Source of the DNA: Chloroflexota bacterium
GTDB lineage: Bacteria; Chloroflexota; Anaerolineae; 4572-78; J111
Assembly: GCA_003695455.1 (NCBI GenBank)
Contig: RFJF01000020.1
Span: forward strand, 1-9,482
Reading direction: 5' to 3'
DNA length: 9,482 nucleotides
Part shown: piece after piece, positions 1-6,402 of the stretch
Layout of the letters: every line of letters starts with the position of its first letter
How positions within the stretch are numbered: position 1 is the first letter of the stretch
Position numbers and translations under genes: made by a program
The notes under the pieces: generated by a model
The model's input: only the letters and a program-made list of their open reading frames with translations
What the model was told of the DNA's origin: nothing
The model's database searches: none

Positions 1-1
1 G

Positions 2-1246
2 TTTGTGGGCGTGGGCGCCAGCCGTGTGCGAGACCTGTTTGACCAGGCCAAACGCAACAGCCCCTGCATCATTTTTATTGATGAAATTGACGCGGTGGGG
101 CGGCATCGCGGGGCGGGGCTGGGCGGCAGCCACGACGAGCGCGAACAGACCCTCAACCAGATTCTGGTTGAAATGGACGGCTTTGAAACCGACACCAACA
201 TTATTATTATTGCCGCCACCAACCGGCCCGATATTCTGGACCCGGCGCTGCTGCGCCCTGGCCGCTTTGACCGGCGGGTGGTGCTGGACCGGCCCGACTG
301 GCAGGGACGGATGAAAATTTTGCAGGTTCACTCGCGGGGCAAGCCGCTTGCTCCCGACGTGAATATTGAACCGCTGGCCAAAGCCACCATCGGTTTTTCC
401 GGCGCAGACCTGGAAAACGTGGTCAACGAGGGGGCCATTTTGGCCGCCCGGCGCAACCAGAAACAAATTTATATGGTTGATTTGGAAGAAGCCATTGAAA
501 AAGTCCGGCTGGGGCCTGAACGCCGCAGCCGCGTTATCAGCGATGTGGAAAAAGAAATTGTGGCCTACCACGAAGCCGGCCACGCACTGGTGGCCTATAA
601 AATCCCGGAAGCCGACCCCGTACACAAAGTAAGCATTGTGGCGCGTGGCGGCGCCGGCGGCTTCACCCTGTTTTTGCCGGAAGATGACAGTACGCTCATC
701 AGCGAGTCTGAATTTAAGGCCCGGTTGGCCGTGGGGCTTGGCGGGCGCGCCGCCGAGGAAATCATTTTTCCGGATGTAACCACCGGCGCCAGCGGCGATT
801 TGGAACACATTACCCGCATGGCGCGGGCTATGGTCACCCAATTTGGCATGAGCAAAAAACTGGGCCCGCTCACGTTTGGCGATAAAGACGAACTGGTTTT
901 TCTGGGCCGGCAGTTGAGCGAACAGCGCAACTACAGTGAAGAAGTGGCCGAAGCGATTGATTTTGAAGTGCGCCGGCTGGTTGACGATGCGCACCAAAAT
1001 GCGTTGCAAATTCTGAAAGATAATATGGATTTGCTCAAATTGATTGCCGACCGGCTGATGGAAGAAGAAACGCTGGATGCCGAAGAATTTGCTGCCCTTA
1101 TGACCGGCGGCGGCGCTGAAGACGCCACCGATGTGTTACCGGATAAAACAGAATCTGCCCGGACAACGGAAGATGTTGCATCAGATGAGTCTGAAGATTC
1201 TCCGCCGCACGTGGTGCCGCCGTCAACGGCACCGCTCCCGGCATAA
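2..1246 (+). CDS. ftsH: ATP-dependent zinc metalloprotease FtsH, 5' end outside window
   Basis: FtsH is a membrane-anchored hexameric AAA+ protease that extracts and degrades misfolded or regulatory membrane and cytosolic proteins. The window opens just after where Walker A would lie, at [13 protein letters not shown], so the N-terminal membrane helices and Walker A are missing; 414 residues remain. In window numbering: Walker B IIFIDEID (D27, E28), the second region of homology [19 protein letters not shown] (about 71-90) with arginine fingers R85 and R88, the zinc motif HEAGH (H190, E191, H194), and the third zinc ligand D266 in TGASGDLEH. All catalytic residues are present, so the enzyme should be active. 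The last 40 or so residues are a low-complexity acidic and Ser/Pro-rich tail, as is usual for FtsH. A strong terminator follows about 20 bases after the stop. Identity is near certain; which paralogue it is cannot be told. Confidence 0.97.
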   Translation, partial: FVGVGASRVRDLFDQAKRNSPCIIFIDEIDAVGRHRGAGLGGSHDEREQTLNQILVEMDGFETDTNIIIIAATNRPDILDPALLRPGRFDRRVVLDRPDWQGRMKILQVHSRGKPLAPDVNIEPLAKATIGFSGADLENVVNEGAILAARRNQKQIYMVDLEEAIEKVRLGPERRSRVISDVEKEIVAYHEAGHALVAYKIPEADPVHKVSIVARGGAGGFTLFLPEDDSTLISESEFKARLAVGLGGRAAEEIIFPDVTTGASGDLEHITRMARAMVTQFGMSKKLGPLTFGDKDELVFLGRQLSEQRNYSEEVAEAIDFEVRRLVDDAHQNALQILKDNMDLLKLIADRLMEEETLDAEEFAALMTGGGAEDATDVLPDKTESARTTEDVASDESEDSPPHVVPPSTAPLPA

Positions 1247-1265
1247 CCATTTTTGCCCGCAAACC

Positions 1266-1301
1266 AAAAGCGACGCCCGCACTTTCGGACGTCGCTTTTT
1301 T
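1266..1301 (+). terminator. Intrinsic terminator of ftsH
   Basis: AAAAGCGACG (1266-1275) pairs perfectly with CGTCGCTTTT (1290-1299). An inner CCG/CGG pairing (1277-1279 with 1286-1288) shortens the loop. The right arm runs into six T residues (1296-1301). It begins 20 bases after the ftsH stop codon and is correctly oriented for it. Confidence 0.9.
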
Positions 1302-1455
1302 GTTGGGCAAACGGGCAAGGTTCACATATCCCGGAGAACAACTTTGCAAGTTGACCTGTTTTGTTGACCCCGTATGCGAAACGTGTTGCGTGTTTCGTGC
1401 CGTGTGTTGTGACACGCAACACGCAGGCAGCAGAAACAGTACGGAATTTGTAAAG
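1302..1455. other. Convergent intergenic spacer with two inverted repeats
   Basis: This stretch lies between the converging ends of ftsH and the propeller-phosphatase gene, and I see no credible gene in it. It holds a short palindrome, CAACTT-TGC-AAGTTG (1339-1353), and a perfect 12-bp inverted repeat, CGTGTTGCGTGT (1382-1393) with ACACGCAACACG (1412-1423). Neither is followed by a T tract on either strand, so they are not classical intrinsic terminators. They may be dispersed intergenic repeats or transcript-end stabilisers. Confidence 0.6.
1382..1423. repeat. Perfect 12-bp inverted repeat
   Basis: CGTGTTGCGTGT at 1382-1393 is exactly complementary to ACACGCAACACG at 1412-1423, with an 18-base loop that contains a further CGTGTGTTG copy. 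An alternative shorter hairpin (1401-1405 with 1412-1416) competes for the right arm. The unit CGTGTTG is partly iterated, which resembles a small intergenic repeat more than a terminator. Confidence 0.7.
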
Positions 1456-1485
1456 ATGGCACAGTATGCAAATGAGCCGTGCCAT
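1456..1485 (-). terminator. Candidate weak terminator of the propeller-phosphatase gene
   Basis: ATGGCAC (1456-1462) pairs with GTGCCAT (1479-1485), with one further G-C pair across a mismatch. Read on the minus strand, the hairpin starts 8 bases after the stop codon at 1494-1496 and is followed by CTTTACAAATT, a poor T tract. The position fits a terminator; the weak tail lowers confidence. Confidence 0.4.
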
Positions 1486-1493
1486 ATTTTGCG

Positions 1494-4400
1494 CTACACT
1501 TTCATCACCACAATTGTCAAATCATCGTGGGGTGAAACCGTGTCCATGAACGTGGTGACATCTGTTTTGAGATGATTCAGCATGGCTTCGGCGGTGGTAG
1601 ATGGCCCGGTAGCCACTGCCTGTTCCAGCCGGTTGAATCCGTAAAACTCACCGCTGGATTTGCGGGCCTCAATTACGCCGTCGCTGGTTAAAATGACCAT
1701 ATCACCTGAATCCAGGTTGAGTGTGGCCTCGCGGTAAACCGGTGTGCTTTCAACTTCTACGCCCAACGGCAGGCCGGAGGCATCCAGCCAGCGAACCGAA
1801 CCGTCGGCATGGTGGCGGACAAGCGGCGTAATACCCCCGGCGTTGAGTACGCTGAGCGTGACGCCGTTCAGTTCGGCGTAGCAAAAGGCGCAATTCTGAT
1901 TGGTGGTGCGGGTGTAGGGCCGCAGTGTTTCATCCAGCCGGAACATTAAATCCTTGCGCGGCGGCGACTGGCTGATAATGGATTGCAGCGACCCCAAACT
2001 AACGGCCATGAGCAGTGCCGCCGGCATTCCCTTGCCGGAAACATCACCCACCACCACGGCCACGCGCCGGTTGTCTGTGGCGGGAAAGGCATAATAATCG
2101 TAAAAATCGCCGCCAACTTCCAGCGCCGGTTTGCTGAAACAGACTACATCCAGGCCAGACCAGTTGGGGCGGGCCGGCGGCAGCAATCCCTGCTGGATTT
2201 GCTGGGCCAGCGCCAGTTCTTCCTGCAAGCGGTCTGTTACCTCCTGCAAATGCTGGTTGGCCTGTTGCAGCGCCGCTGTTCGTTGGGCTACCTGCTTTTT
2301 GAGCAACTTGCGGTGGTGTTGAATGGCCCGCACCCGCAGTTTGTACACGGTAAAACCCAATCCGCCTGCCACCAGCACAGCCAGTACCTTGAACCACCAC
2401 GTATCCCAAAACGGCGGTTTCACCACAATTTCAATCGCAGTTTCATCAGACCACAACCCGGCGTTGTTAGTGCCTTTGACTTTAAATGTGTAGCTGCCGG
2501 GGTCAAGGTTGGTATATGTGGCAAACGGGCGGGTTCCGGCATAATTCCAGTCTTCGTCAAAGCCTTCAAGCTTATAAGCGTACTGATTTTGCGCCGGGTC
2601 TGTGAAATCAAGCGCCGCAAAATCAAACGACAGCACATCGTCCTGATAAGACAAGTCAATATTTCGGATTTGATCCGGGGGCAAACCCAGGTTGACCTTT
2701 TGATTGAACAGGCTGAAACCGGTGAGTACCACCGGCGGAATGTGGGTGTTTTCGCTGATGGCGTTGGGATGAAAACTGGTCAGCCCGTTGATGCCGCCAA
2801 AATAAAGCGTTCCGTCTTGGCCAACAGCGGCAGCACCTTCGCGGTAGGTAACCCGTTTCACGCCGTCGCTGGCATCGTAGTTGACAAACCGGGCGTCGGT
2901 GGGGTTGAATTTTGAAATTCCACGGCTGGTGCTGAGCCACAGGTTGCCGGATTCATCGGACAAAATACTGTAAACCACATCACTGGCCAGGCCATCGGCC
3001 TGGGTGTAGCGGGTAAATTTACCGGTTTCCGGATTAAACCGGTTGAGGCCGTTGTTGGCTGTGGCAATCCACAGATCGCCGGAGGGGTCCGGGTGAATGT
3101 GGTAAATGTTGTTATCGCTGATGGATTGCGGATTGTCTGCTGAAAAGTGAAATTCACGTACAAATTCACCGGTAATGGGGTTCAGTTGGTCCAGGCCATC
3201 GCCGTAATAGCCAATCCACAACTGGTCAGATTGGTCCTGGTAGATGCTGTAAATATCGTTGCTGTTCAGGCCGTCCGTGTCATCGGTGGGGTGACGATAG
3301 ACGGTGAACGTTTCTGTTGCCGGGTCAAAGCGGTTCAGCCCGCCGCCTTTGGTGCCAATCCAGAGGTTGCCGGCATGGTCCTGGTAAATGGTGTTCACGT
3401 CGTCGCTGCTGAGGCTGGCAGGATCGTTTGAGTTGTGGTGGTAGGTGGTAAACTGGCCGGTTTGGGGATTGTATTTGTTCAGCCCGCCGCCCGACGTGCC
3501 CAGCCAGAAAATACCGTCCCGGTCTTTGAAAATGGCGTATACTTCGTTGCTGCTCAGGCCGCCGGGCGTGGTTTCATCGGCCTGAATAACGCTGTTTTCG
3601 CCGGTTTGGGGGTTGTAAATATTCACCCCGCCACCGCGTGTGCCAATCCAGAGCGAGCCGTCATCGTTCTGAAAAATGGCGCGCACATCGCTGAGGCTGC
3701 CGGTAGCGCCCGGAACGCCCGCCATATTGGAAAACTGACCCGCGGTGGGTACCAGTTTGTTGATGCCGCCGCCACGGGTGGCAATCCACAGTACGCCGGC
3801 CCGGTCTTCGGCAATGGCGCGGACGTCGTTGTAGCTGAGGCTGTTGGGGTTGAGCAGGCTGTTGGTGTAGCGGACAAATGTGCCGGTTTCGCGGTTGAGC
3901 CGGTTTAGCCCGCCACCGGAGGTGCCTATCCAAAAACGGCCGGCGCTGTCTTCAAACAGGGCATTGATAACGTTGTTGCTCAAACTTTGCCGGTCGGTGG
4001 GGTTGTTCAGAAAGCGCTCAAAGTTGTTGGTTTGAGGGTTAAACCGGTTGAGGCCGCGTTCGGTGCCTACCCACAAAGTGCCGTTGCTGTCTACCGTTAG
4101 GGTACGGATGAGGCTGTGGCTCAGGCTGTGGTCATCGGCAGGGTTGTTAAAGTAGCGGGTAAAGGTTTCTGTGGCCGGGTCAAAACGGTTCAGCCCGTCG
4201 CTGGTGGCAATCCACAGTTGGTGGTTGAGGTCTTCTGCAATGCGCCAAACGCGATTGTTGCTGAGGCTGGTGGGGTCGCCGGGCTGATTTTGGTAGCGGG
4301 TGAACGTTTGCGAGGCGGCGTTGAATTTGTTCAGCCCGCCGCCGGCTGTGCCCACCCAGATTGTGCCGCTGCTGTCCTGGAAAATTGTTTGCACCCGGTT

Positions 4401-4856
4401 GTGGCTAAGGCTGGTCGGGTTATCGGCAGAATGTTGAAAGTTGGTGAAAGTGCCGGATTTCGGGTCAAAGCGGTCCAGTCCGCCGCCCCAGGTGCCAATC
4501 CAAATCAGACCGTCGCGGTCGGCAAAAATATTGCCGGCGTTATCATTGGACACCGTGTTGCTGTTAAACGGGTCGTGTTTGTACACGGTGAACGTGTAGC
4601 CGTCAAATTTGTTCAGGCCGTTTTGCGTACCAAACCACAAAAAACCGGTGGTGTCCTGGGCAATGGAGTAAACTGTGTTATCAGACAGGCCATCGTCCAG
4701 AGTGATGTGCTCAAAATTGATAACCGGGTCCTGGGCAAAAAGCGGGGCAGGGAACATCAGCAATAGCCCAACTGCGGCCAACATGCCCAGCAACAACAGT
4801 GGAAATTGGGGGCTATTTGATTTTGCGGTTGAACGGTGGGCAGGGTGTAATCTCAA
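1494..4856 (-). CDS. Membrane sensor: 14-blade two-component-type propeller, Y_Y_Y domain, TM helix, SpoIIE/PP2C phosphatase
   Basis: The protein has 1120 residues. A signal peptide (Arg/Lys n-region, hydrophobic 18-40, likely cleavage after A41 in PLFA-QD) exports the sensor. Residues about 57-695 are 14 repeats of roughly 47 residues with the pattern SLS-N-V-I--D--G-LWIGT-GGGLN-F-P-T--F, that is two seven-bladed propellers of the Reg_prop type. A Y_Y_Y domain follows (about 705-810, with YKLEGFDEDW), then a membrane helix (about 820-838), a coiled coil (about 845-890) and a SpoIIE domain. The metal-binding aspartates are all present: D917 (GGDFYDYY), D938 (GDVSGKG), D1059 (TSDGV) and D1111/D1112 (DDLTIVV). 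The layout copies hybrid two-component sensors but replaces the kinase with a Ser/Thr phosphatase, which in known families dephosphorylates anti-sigma antagonist proteins. No such partner lies in the window. The start is TTG, preceded by GAGAG; no upstream in-frame ATG or GTG exists before a stop at 4881-4883. The ligand is unknown. Confidence 0.93.
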   Translation of the reverse strand: MRLHPAHRSTAKSNSPQFPLLLLGMLAAVGLLLMFPAPLFAQDPVINFEHITLDDGLSDNTVYSIAQDTTGFLWFGTQNGLNKFDGYTFTVYKHDPFNSNTVSNDNAGNIFADRDGLIWIGTWGGGLDRFDPKSGTFTNFQHSADNPTSLSHNRVQTIFQDSSGTIWVGTAGGGLNKFNAASQTFTRYQNQPGDPTSLSNNRVWRIAEDLNHQLWIATSDGLNRFDPATETFTRYFNNPADDHSLSHSLIRTLTVDSNGTLWVGTERGLNRFNPQTNNFERFLNNPTDRQSLSNNVINALFEDSAGRFWIGTSGGGLNRLNRETGTFVRYTNSLLNPNSLSYNDVRAIAEDRAGVLWIATRGGGINKLVPTAGQFSNMAGVPGATGSLSDVRAIFQNDDGSLWIGTRGGGVNIYNPQTGENSVIQADETTPGGLSSNEVYAIFKDRDGIFWLGTSGGGLNKYNPQTGQFTTYHHNSNDPASLSSDDVNTIYQDHAGNLWIGTKGGGLNRFDPATETFTVYRHPTDDTDGLNSNDIYSIYQDQSDQLWIGYYGDGLDQLNPITGEFVREFHFSADNPQSISDNNIYHIHPDPSGDLWIATANNGLNRFNPETGKFTRYTQADGLASDVVYSILSDESGNLWLSTSRGISKFNPTDARFVNYDASDGVKRVTYREGAAAVGQDGTLYFGGINGLTSFHPNAISENTHIPPVVLTGFSLFNQKVNLGLPPDQIRNIDLSYQDDVLSFDFAALDFTDPAQNQYAYKLEGFDEDWNYAGTRPFATYTNLDPGSYTFKVKGTNNAGLWSDETAIEIVVKPPFWDTWWFKVLAVLVAGGLGFTVYKLRVRAIQHHRKLLKKQVAQRTAALQQANQHLQEVTDRLQEELALAQQIQQGLLPPARPNWSGLDVVCFSKPALEVGGDFYDYYAFPATDNRRVAVVVGDVSGKGMPAALLMAVSLGSLQSIISQSPPRKDLMFRLDETLRPYTRTTNQNCAFCYAELNGVTLSVLNAGGITPLVRHHADGSVRWLDASGLPLGVEVESTPVYREATLNLDSGDMVILTSDGVIEARKSSGEFYGFNRLEQAVATGPSTTAEAMLNHLKTDVTTFMDTVSPHDDLTIVVMKV
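2790..4690 (-). repeat. About 14 tandem propeller-blade repeats of roughly 140 bp
   Basis: The coding strand repeats at a period of about 130-147 bp, with each unit carrying the LWIGT-type and GGGLN-F motifs. On the plus strand this appears as a recurring pattern of GTGCC(A/T)ATCCA-like and CAGCCCGCCGCC-like words. It is an in-gene repeat that encodes the two propellers, not an independent element. It also produces long, repetitive antisense open frames that should not be annotated. Confidence 0.85.
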
Positions 4857-4908
4857 AATTCTCTCAACAGATGGATTGCTCTATGCCGGCGTGAGAAACA
4901 GTACCCCC

Positions 4909-4917
4909 ATTTTACCA
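4909..4917 (-). promoter_or_regulatory. Candidate extended -10 promoter of the propeller-phosphatase gene
   Basis: The minus strand reads TGGTAAAAT (4917 to 4909), an extended -10 (TGn plus TAAAAT). It would start transcription near 4902, leaving a leader of about 46 bases before the TTG start. No convincing -35 box is present at the usual distance; the corresponding bases are G/C only. An activator-dependent promoter is therefore possible. Confidence 0.45.
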
Positions 4918-4941
4918 CAAGATTCGGAAGCCGGGGGGATA

Positions 4942-4961
4942 TTCAGGACTATTGTCCTGAA
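4942..4961. promoter_or_regulatory. Perfect 8-bp palindrome, candidate operator or activator site
   Basis: TTCAGGAC (4942-4949) and GTCCTGAA (4954-4961) form a perfect inverted repeat around a TATT centre. It would sit at about -40 to -59 relative to the predicted start of the propeller-phosphatase gene, a position typical of an activator. It also directly adjoins the terminator of the upstream thioesterase operon, so it could instead be a second hairpin in that transcript's tail. The binding factor is not identifiable. Confidence 0.45.
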
Positions 4962-4988
4962 AAAACAAAAAACCCCCGGGTTTGGGGG
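4960..4988 (-). terminator. Intrinsic terminator of the HAD-thioesterase operon
   Basis: On the minus strand CCCCC (4988-4984) pairs with GGGGG (4977-4973) around a six-base AAACCC loop, followed by TTTTTTGTTTTTT down to 4960. It lies 7 bases beyond the thioesterase stop codon. This separates the operon from the propeller-phosphatase gene on the same strand. Confidence 0.88.
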
Positions 4989-4995
4989 CAGTGCT

Positions 4996-5409
4996 TCAGG
5001 GGCGGCCCATAAAGCGACGCCACGGCTCCGGAATTTTGGTGACCTTGCCGTGGCGGTCAACGCAAATGTGTTGGGTGGTCCCTTTTGCCAGCAATTCGTT
5101 GGTCTCGGTATTGAGTACCTGATAGGCAAAAACAACCTGCCGGCTTTTTACGCTGTCTACCCAGCAGCGAACCGTGACAAGCTGGTCATATTGAATAGCC
5201 CGAATGTAGCGGACATTCAACTCAGATACCGCCAGCGAAACCCCGTCGGCCTCAAAGGCGGCGTAAGAACTGCCTTGGGCCCGCAGCCACTGGCTGCGTC
5301 CCTCTTCCAGCCACACCACAATTGCGGCATGGTGAACAATGCCCATCTTGTCGGTTTCTGCGTAGCGCACGTGAAAGGTTGATTCAGCAACAAAAGTTGG
5401 TGGATTCAG
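4996..5409 (-). CDS. Acyl-CoA thioesterase, hotdog fold (YbgC/4HBT family), CTG start
   Basis: This is a small hotdog-fold thioesterase that likely hydrolyses acyl-CoA thioesters in the cytoplasm. The diagnostic motif is VRYAETDKMGIVHH with VVWLEEGRSQWLRAQG after it; D20 (in AETD) matches the catalytic aspartate of the 4-hydroxybenzoyl-CoA thioesterase family. A GTG at 5368-5370 would give 124 residues but begins inside the first beta strand, one residue before RYAETD, and has no ribosome site. A CTG at 5407-5409 in the same frame adds NPPTFVAESTFH, restores the normal N-terminal strand, gives the usual length of 137 residues, and has GAGAGG seven bases upstream. I therefore choose CTG. Only one base separates it from the HAD stop (5411-5413), so translation is probably coupled. 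The substrate cannot be named from sequence. Confidence 0.88.
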   Translation of the reverse strand: MNPPTFVAESTFHVRYAETDKMGIVHHAAIVVWLEEGRSQWLRAQGSSYAAFEADGVSLAVSELNVRYIRAIQYDQLVTVRCWVDSVKSRQVVFAYQVLNTETNELLAKGTTQHICVDRHGKVTKIPEPWRRFMGRP

Positions 5410-5423
5410 TTTACAACCTCTCT
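5407..5423 (-). promoter_or_regulatory. Ribosome binding site that decides the CTG start
   Basis: The minus strand reads AGAGGTTGTAAACTG. The AGAGG core (5422-5418 region) sits seven bases before CTG and lies within the last codons of the HAD gene, whose TAA stop falls between the site and the CTG. No comparable site precedes the downstream GTG at 5370. Confidence 0.65.
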
Positions 5424-6082
5424 ACCGGCAACAGATTTTTGATAACGGCTTCTACGTGGAAAATGGTGGGTACGGCGTAATCAATTGCCGCCGATGCACC
5501 GCTGTTATTGCCCACCAGAATTGTGGTCATCCCCAAATCTTTGGCGGGGATGAGGTTGCGGGGTTTATCATCAACCATAATGCAGCTTGTGCCGGCAACA
5601 CCCAATTGCGCCAGCACTTTGTGGTAGGCCAGCGGGTCCGGTTTGGTGATGTAATTGACGGTATGCGCGTCAAAGATTTGCTCAAAATGAGCGCGTACCT
5701 GCAATGTATTCAACACTCGCTCGCTATGGGGGGCGTCGGCGTTGGTGAAGATTACCTTGCGCAGCGGCAGTTCGTGCAACATAAAATCCAGCGGGGGGCT
5801 GGGGCCAAAAAAATCAGCGGGATTTACGTTGTGTACAAAGGCCAGAAAATCTTCCGGCTCAATGTTGAAATCAACCATCAACCCCCGCAGAGATGTGCCG
5901 TACCGTTGGTAGTAGGTTCGCCGCCGCAGCGGTGCGTCGTCAGCCGGAATGCCTACAATTTGAACCATATACCGGGTGATGCGCTCGCCAATGGCTGCCA
6001 TCAGCCCGGACTCTTCCGGATACAGCGTATCGTCAAGGTCAAACAGAATATATTGATAGGGGTGATGACCGTTAAAATTCAC
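5411..6082 (-). CDS. HAD-family hydrolase, pyrimidine 5'-nucleotidase-like
   Basis: This is a 223-residue cytoplasmic phosphatase of the haloacid dehalogenase superfamily. Motif I is DLDDTLY (nucleophile D15, acid/base D17), motif II is IFTN (T113), the motif III lysine is K147 in KPDP, and motif IV is VDDKPRN (D171, D172), so the active site is complete. The segment DLDDTLYPEESGLMAAIGERITRYM is typical of the pyrimidine 5'-nucleotidase (Sdt1-like) branch, with an all-helical cap between motifs I and II. The family removes phosphate from nucleoside monophosphates or related metabolites; the true substrate is not visible. The start is GTG at 6080-6082; the frame is closed by TAA at 6095-6097 and there is no in-frame ATG before motif I. 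The ribosome site is poor. It is the first gene of an operon with the thioesterase. Confidence 0.92.
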   Translation of the reverse strand: MNFNGHHPYQYILFDLDDTLYPEESGLMAAIGERITRYMVQIVGIPADDAPLRRRTYYQRYGTSLRGLMVDFNIEPEDFLAFVHNVNPADFFGPSPPLDFMLHELPLRKVIFTNADAPHSERVLNTLQVRAHFEQIFDAHTVNYITKPDPLAYHKVLAQLGVAGTSCIMVDDKPRNLIPAKDLGMTTILVGNNSGASAAIDYAVPTIFHVEAVIKNLLPVERL

Positions 6083-6097
6083 GTTTGGGTAGTTTTA

Positions 6098-6113
6098 TTC
6101 GCCCACCGGCGAA
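6098..6113 (-). promoter_or_regulatory. Small hairpin just upstream of the HAD start
   Basis: TTCGCC (6098-6103) and GGCGAA (6108-6113) are perfectly complementary around four bases. In the predicted HAD mRNA this hairpin lies 16-31 bases before the GTG start, between the larger leader hairpin and the initiation region. It could influence initiation at a start that otherwise lacks a good ribosome site. It may also be chance. Confidence 0.35.
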
Positions 6114-6129
6114 ATTTAGTTATGTAAAC

Positions 6130-6198
6130 AAAAAGAGCGATGTTCGGAATTACAGAAGCGGCGCCGCCGTTTCTCCCATTCAGACCATTGCTCTTTTT
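6130..6198. promoter_or_regulatory. Terminator-like leader hairpin, 13-bp arms, U-tract on both strands
   Basis: AAAAAGAGCGATG (6130-6142) pairs with CATTGCTCTTTTT (6186-6198), with one G-T wobble. The 43-base loop holds a perfect GCGGCGCCGC palindrome (within 6158-6169) that can form its own stem or mediate pairing. Either strand ends in five T residues. The plus-strand promoters lie beyond it (from 6300), whereas the candidate minus-strand promoter (6226-6254) lies upstream of it. It would therefore sit at about +21 to +89 of the HAD-thioesterase transcript, the place for a transcription attenuator. It could instead be a bidirectional insulator or a small mobile repeat. Confidence 0.6.
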
Positions 6199-6225
6199 AA
6201 GGAACCACCAACTTATGCGCCAGTA

Positions 6226-6254
6226 ATGATAACACAGCGGGGTTGTATTGTCTA
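6226..6254 (-). promoter_or_regulatory. Candidate sigma-70 promoter of the HAD-thioesterase operon
   Basis: On the minus strand, TAGACA (6254-6249) is followed by a 17-base spacer and TATCAT (6231-6226), with TGT before the -10 as an extended -10. Each hexamer matches five of six consensus bases. Predicted transcription starts near 6219, giving a leader of about 137 bases that contains the terminator-like hairpin. Confidence 0.6.
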
Positions 6255-6299
6255 GTGAGAAAATATAACCAGCCTGCGTAAATGCCCCGTGACTAATAC

Positions 6300-6338
6300 T
6301 TGAGTCATGTTACCCGAATCTGATAATTTATGTATAAT
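6300..6338 (+). promoter_or_regulatory. Overlapping candidate promoters for the secreted protein-TIR operon
   Basis: Two sigma-70-like arrangements overlap. The first is TTGAGT (6300-6305), 16 bases, GATAAT (6322-6327). The second is a perfect TATAAT (6333-6338) with a weak TTACCC (6310-6315) at 17 bases. Either gives a leader of some 55-70 bases before the ATG at 6400. Confidence 0.6.
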
Positions 6339-6389
6339 GAGAATCAAGAAATCCCCAAAACGGCCGAAATAAAGTTCGATTAACGCAAC

Positions 6390-6402
6390 GGAGTTTGAAA
6401 TG
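6390..6402 (+). promoter_or_regulatory. Ribosome binding site of the secreted protein gene
   Basis: GGAG at 6390-6393 lies six bases before ATG at 6400-6402. This is close to ideal spacing and fixes the start codon, which also gives a complete signal peptide. Confidence 0.8.

Noticed and set aside
1382..1423. Intrinsic terminator
   Set aside because: The stem is perfect, but neither strand has a T tract after it and the loop is long.
1983..2915. 310-codon open frame on the plus strand
   Set aside because: It lies wholly antisense to the Y_Y_Y/TM/SpoIIE part of the sensor gene, has no recognisable domain, and is explained by that gene's codon pattern.
2790..4690. CRISPR-like repeat array
   Set aside because: The period of about 140 bp and in-frame LWIGT/GGGLN motifs show that it encodes propeller blades.
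3435..4766. Two long plus-strand open frames (3435-3908 and 4116-4766) with repetitive sequence
   Set aside because: They are antisense shadows of the propeller repeats; their periodicity mirrors the blades on the minus strand.
4675..5382. 235-codon plus-strand open frame spanning the intergenic gap
   Set aside because: It crosses the start of one minus-strand gene, a terminator and the whole thioesterase gene, and shows no family resemblance.
5456..6127. 223-codon plus-strand open frame
   Set aside because: It is antisense to the HAD gene, which has a complete set of catalytic motifs.
6130..6220. T-box leader upstream of the HAD operon
   Set aside because: A GGTGGTTCC-like word is present, but the conserved T-box core is missing, it is not placed in an antiterminator, and the downstream genes are not synthetases or amino-acid genes.
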